From positions 496,001 to 560,000 of the forward strand of contig NZ_CP033896.1 in NCBI RefSeq assembly GCF_003813965.1: a DNA stretch of 64,000 nt. Direction: 5' to 3'. The DNA is from Corynebacterium choanae. GTDB taxonomy: Bacteria; Actinomycetota; Actinomycetes; Mycobacteriales; Mycobacteriaceae. The translations under genes and the position numbers were made by a program. Within the stretch, counting starts at the first letter, position 1. Every line of letters begins with the position of its first letter. This document shows, piece by piece, positions 56,554-64,000 of the stretch. The notes beneath the pieces were generated by a model, which was not told the origin of the DNA, searched no databases, and saw only the letters and a program-made list of their open reading frames with translations.

Positions 56554-57623
56554 CGCGCAATCGTGTGCACTGCGGGTGCAATAGCGGTGACAACTCACGT
56601 CCACAACCACCACACTTGTGCCGGTGTGCAGCCCTGCTGCGCACCGGCTTTGTCGATGTAAAACGACCCTGTGCAAGCACAGTGTGCGGGCTGGTAGCGG
56701 CACGTGTTGGTGTCTTCGCTGTTGTTCCCATTGTTATTTGCGGGGCTGACCTGGTGTTTTGTGTTTATGTGTGGGGTGTGTGTAAATTCTTCCAAGCAAG
56801 CACGGCGCAGCCTGCTGGAGTTTCTTGAAGTGTTTCGTCTTGGACGGGATGTTTTTTAAGAAGGGTTCTGGTGGTTGCGGGTGTGGGAAGACTGTGTTTC
56901 AACGCTGTTGGTTTTCCCTGATGTTGCTGGGTGTTGTTCCAGGATTGTGATGCTGGGTTGACATTCTGGTGGCGGATTGTGTAGGTTGGAACAACGTTGC
57001 CAATGCGGCTGTCAGTTTTGTGTGATGGTTGCGTGGTGGACGCATGATATGTGAGAACTCGATAGTGTGCCAATGTACTTCTATGTTTTATAGTGCCAGT
57101 GGCCATGGTGTTCGGTGTTGTGCCGGACAGCTGTTGGTTGTTGGTGTGATCATGGATGCTTTCTTTTGCTTTGGTGATGATCATGCTGGTGTAGACCGGG
57201 GATTTGCTAGTCCCTGAGTGTTGTTGTTGGTTCGTGGTGGACGATCTTAGTGTTCACGTGGGAGCAATGATGATTAGCTGGATGATTGTTTTTATCCAAT
57301 GGCATGGAAGTGTTGTTTGGTTGAAACATGGTTATGGTTGATTGTCATGTTTGATGTGGTGTGGCCTTCCTCGTCGGGAACCTGCTGCAGAATTCTGCCT
57401 GTGTTGCATGCATGGTGTATGTGTGTGGCGTGTGGGTGGGTGCGTGATGGTTGATTTTCATCTATTTTTATATATTTTTTTGCAACAATTGTTGTTGCCA
57501 TGGCAGCTCTGCTTGTTGATCGGGTTGGGGTTGTTGTGGTGGCTGGTTGTTTGTTTTTGCTAGTTTTAGGCTTTCCAGCCTTTGTGCCTTGATGGTTCAG
57601 TGTTGTGCTGATTGTTTTGGTTT
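56554..57623 (+). other. rrn leader region
   Basis: About 1.07 kb between murA and 16S rRNA, unusually rich in T and G on the plus strand, with no protein gene. It should contain the rrn promoters and leader; one good promoter is listed separately. A palindrome GCAACAATTGTTGTTGC lies at about 57481-57497. Confidence 0.5.
56958..56987 (+). promoter_or_regulatory. Candidate rrn promoter
   Basis: Consensus -35 TTGACA (56958-56963) and -10 TAGGTT (56982-56987), spacing 18, about 640 bases before the 16S gene. Confidence 0.45.
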
Positions 57624-62712
<5,089 letters not shown>

Positions 62713-62918
62713 CAACCACCCTTTTCCGGTGTTGTTTCACCGTATGGTGATGGCCAGGTTAGGGTGTGTGGCGAGGGTTGATGATCAACAGCCGTAAAAA
62801 AATTCCCAATGTTTTGGGTTGATGAGTGTTCTACGTCCACTGTGCGGTGTCACACACAGCACGGTCGAGCCAGCCTATTGGGGTGGTTTGATGGCTGATA
62901 ATGGTGTTCATAATAGAG
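62713..62918 (+). other. 23S-5S spacer
   Basis: About 200 bases, no tRNA gene seen. Confidence 0.8.
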
Positions 62919-63038
62919 TTTGTCGGTGGCGATAGCGGTGGGGAAACGCCCGGTCCCGTTCCGATCCCGGAAGCTAAGCCTACCTGCGCTGATGGTACTG
63001 CACACGGGAGTGTGTGGGAGAGTAAGACACTGCCGACT
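62919..63038 (+). rRNA. 5S ribosomal RNA
   Basis: GTCGG at the 5' end pairs with CCGAC at the 3' end; the body has GGAAACGCCCGGTCCCGTTCC and GGAAGCTAAGCCTACC, typical of corynebacterial 5S. Ends approximate. Confidence 0.95.
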
Positions 63039-63050
63039 TGTTTCGTAGAA

Positions 63051-63107
63051 GGGGTGTGTGTGTTGTTTGCTGGAAAGCAGACAGCATACACACTCCTTTC
63101 TTTTTTT
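63051..63107 (+). terminator. rrn operon terminator
   Basis: Long imperfect stem starting GGGGTGTGTGTG and closing CATACACACTCC, with AGCAAAC/GTCTGCT-type inner pairing, followed by a ten-base T-rich run. Confidence 0.85.
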
Positions 63108-63249
63108 GTGTTTAGTGGTGTGTGGGGTGCTGTGCGTGGGGGTTTGACGGGGTACAGGTTTTTTCCGCGACTGCTGCGCGGGTGGGGTAGCGGGGAGCTA
63201 GGCAAGCCAGCGGCTGGGATTCTTTGTGAATGGCTGGTGCGTTGTGTTG

Positions 63250-63609
63250 TCACCACAGGTGTGTGGCAACAGCGGCCGCAATCTCATAGCTTATTAATCC
63301 GCCGAGTAGCGTGGAGCCAAGATAACTACTGGCTTGGCCTCGGTTTTCCTGCCAGGTGTCAACTACCTCGACTGCAAATGAAGACCAAGTGGAAAGTCCT
63401 CTTGTTACCCCAACGATGAGGCCTAACAGCAGCAAGGACTTGCCCTGATTTGGGGACGGAAAACCTGTCAACAACCCGAGAAGTCCGCATCCCACCATAT
63501 TGGCTATCCAGGTTCCCCAGAGCCGTGGCGCTACTTGGGCGATCTGATATCGGCACGCAGCACCGCAACCTGCGCCCATAGCCACCGCGGCCAAATTTGA
63601 GATATCCAT
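63250..63609 (-). CDS. crcB: Fluoride channel subunit FluC/CrcB, second of pair (119 aa)
   Basis: Four-span membrane protein exporting fluoride. MGAGCGAACRYQIAQ is the N-terminal GGxxGAxxRY motif, GTWIANMVGCGLLGLLTG carries the conserved Asn, and VTRGLSTWSSFAVEV is the polar-track segment GxxTTFSTF in altered form. Start is ATG at 63609, 6 bases after the stop of the first crcB gene, so the two are surely one operon and may form a heterodimer. Convergent with the rrn operon. Confidence 0.9.
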   Translation of the reverse strand: MDISNLAAVAMGAGCGAACRYQIAQVAPRLWGTWIANMVGCGLLGLLTGFPSPNQGKSLLLLGLIVGVTRGLSTWSSFAVEVVDTWQENRGQASSYLGSTLLGGLISYEIAAAVATHLW

Positions 63610-63615
63610 GTTGTT

Positions 63616-63942
63616 CTACCGGCTGCCTTTCCGGGCGGAGGTGCGCCACTTGTTGCCTGCTGCTGCAGCACAAAGACACATCAGGGGCGTGATGAGTATA
63701 TATACGATCCCAAAAAGGCCGGAACTGGCGCTTGCCGCAATATATGCGCTGAAGCTAGTCAACCCTCCCAGGAAACCGGTACCCCAAACAGGTGACGGTC
63801 GCAGCCACGCAAGGAGGAATGCGCCGATGATGTTGATACCGAGTAACACGCCGAGTTGGTGTGTCCCATATATGTTGGACACCAGTTGGTGGATGACTGC
63901 GCCTGCCGCACCACCACCGGCGACTAAGAGAAGTTGCTTCAC
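63616..63942 (-). CDS. crcB: Fluoride channel subunit FluC/CrcB, first of pair (about 108 aa)
   Basis: Companion half-channel. GGGAAGAVIHQLVSN, GVLLGINIIGAFLLAWL (conserved Asn) and GTGFLGGLTSFSAYI (Phe-box with TSFS) are present, with four membrane segments. The usual Arg of GAxxRY is replaced here (AVIHQL). Start is GTG at 63942 or TTG at 63978; neither has a clear ribosome binding site. The upstream region, where a fluoride riboswitch could lie, is outside the window. Confidence 0.88.
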   Translation of the reverse strand: MKQLLLVAGGGAAGAVIHQLVSNIYGTHQLGVLLGINIIGAFLLAWLRPSPVWGTGFLGGLTSFSAYIAASASSGLFGIVYILITPLMCLCAAAAGNKWRTSARKGSR

Positions 63943-64000
63943 ACCCGTCGAGCTTAGCGTTGCTGTTGCCCGGGGCAAGGGCTAATTGTTTGCTCGTTGT

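Overview
The window looks like a piece of a Corynebacterium chromosome (Mycobacteriales). This rests on the gene set and order: purF-purM, a DUF3073 protein, a YgfZ-like protein next to pabC, mycothiol synthase mshD, pstSCAB, phoU, dusB, an acetate:succinyl-CoA CoA-transferase, cysE-cysK with a perfect TAGAC-N6-GTCTA (McbR-type) operator, the acetate regulator RamA, a PduO-type adenosyltransferase, and a mycobacterial-type MurA with Asp in place of the fosfomycin-target Cys. From memory this follows the cg2830-cg2862 block of C. glutamicum. The CRISPR repeat and tracrRNA resemble those of C. diphtheriae. No species name is offered.

Layout. 0-1 kb: 3' part of a DUF2254 membrane-protein gene. 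1.2-7.4 kb: a complete type II-C CRISPR-Cas locus: tracrRNA, cas9, cas1, cas2 (the three cas genes overlap by 4 bases at each junction) and a 12-repeat/11-spacer array read on the minus strand toward cas2. 7.4-8.7 kb: decayed DNA with an IS110-family remnant against the outer end of the array. 8.7-32 kb: housekeeping genes (thioesterase, purine synthesis, YgfZ, PabC, mycothiol, phosphate uptake, DusB, CoA-transferase). 32-37 kb: accessory stretch with tRNA-Lys and tRNA-Glu, two IS3-like remnants, and a secreted four-Cys protein followed by a 50-aa membrane protein. 37-41 kb: a 1232-aa cell-wall-anchored surface protein with Glu-Pro-Thr repeats. 41.6-44.5 kb: tRNA-Asp x2, tRNA-Phe, three small protein genes. 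44.6-46.6 kb: cysE and cysK. 47-51 kb: a cobalt ECF transporter cbiMNQO. 51.1-53.4 kb: no intact gene, but a well-formed cobalamin riboswitch on the minus strand. 53.4-56.6 kb: ramA, pduO, murA. 57.6-63 kb: a complete rrn operon (16S-23S-5S, no tRNA in the spacers). 63.2-64 kb: a pair of FluC/CrcB half-channels.

How parts fit together. The CRISPR locus has everything needed for a self-contained II-C system: effector with all nuclease residues, adaptation pair, tracrRNA with a 10-bp anti-repeat, and repeats that each carry an extended -10 box, so each crRNA may have its own promoter. RamA and the CoA-transferase point to acetate metabolism. cysE-cysK, mshD and the McbR-type operator concern sulfur and thiol metabolism. 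cbiMNQO, pduO and the riboswitch concern cobalt and B12, although the riboswitch faces no intact gene. The most notable observations are the orphan cobalamin riboswitch, the repeat-embedded promoters, and an inverted half-repeat beside cas2 that can pair with the last CRISPR repeat to form a bidirectional terminator-like hairpin. I found no clearly unprecedented multi-gene system; the secreted-protein/small-membrane-protein pair at 33.3-34.0 kb is the least explained gene set.
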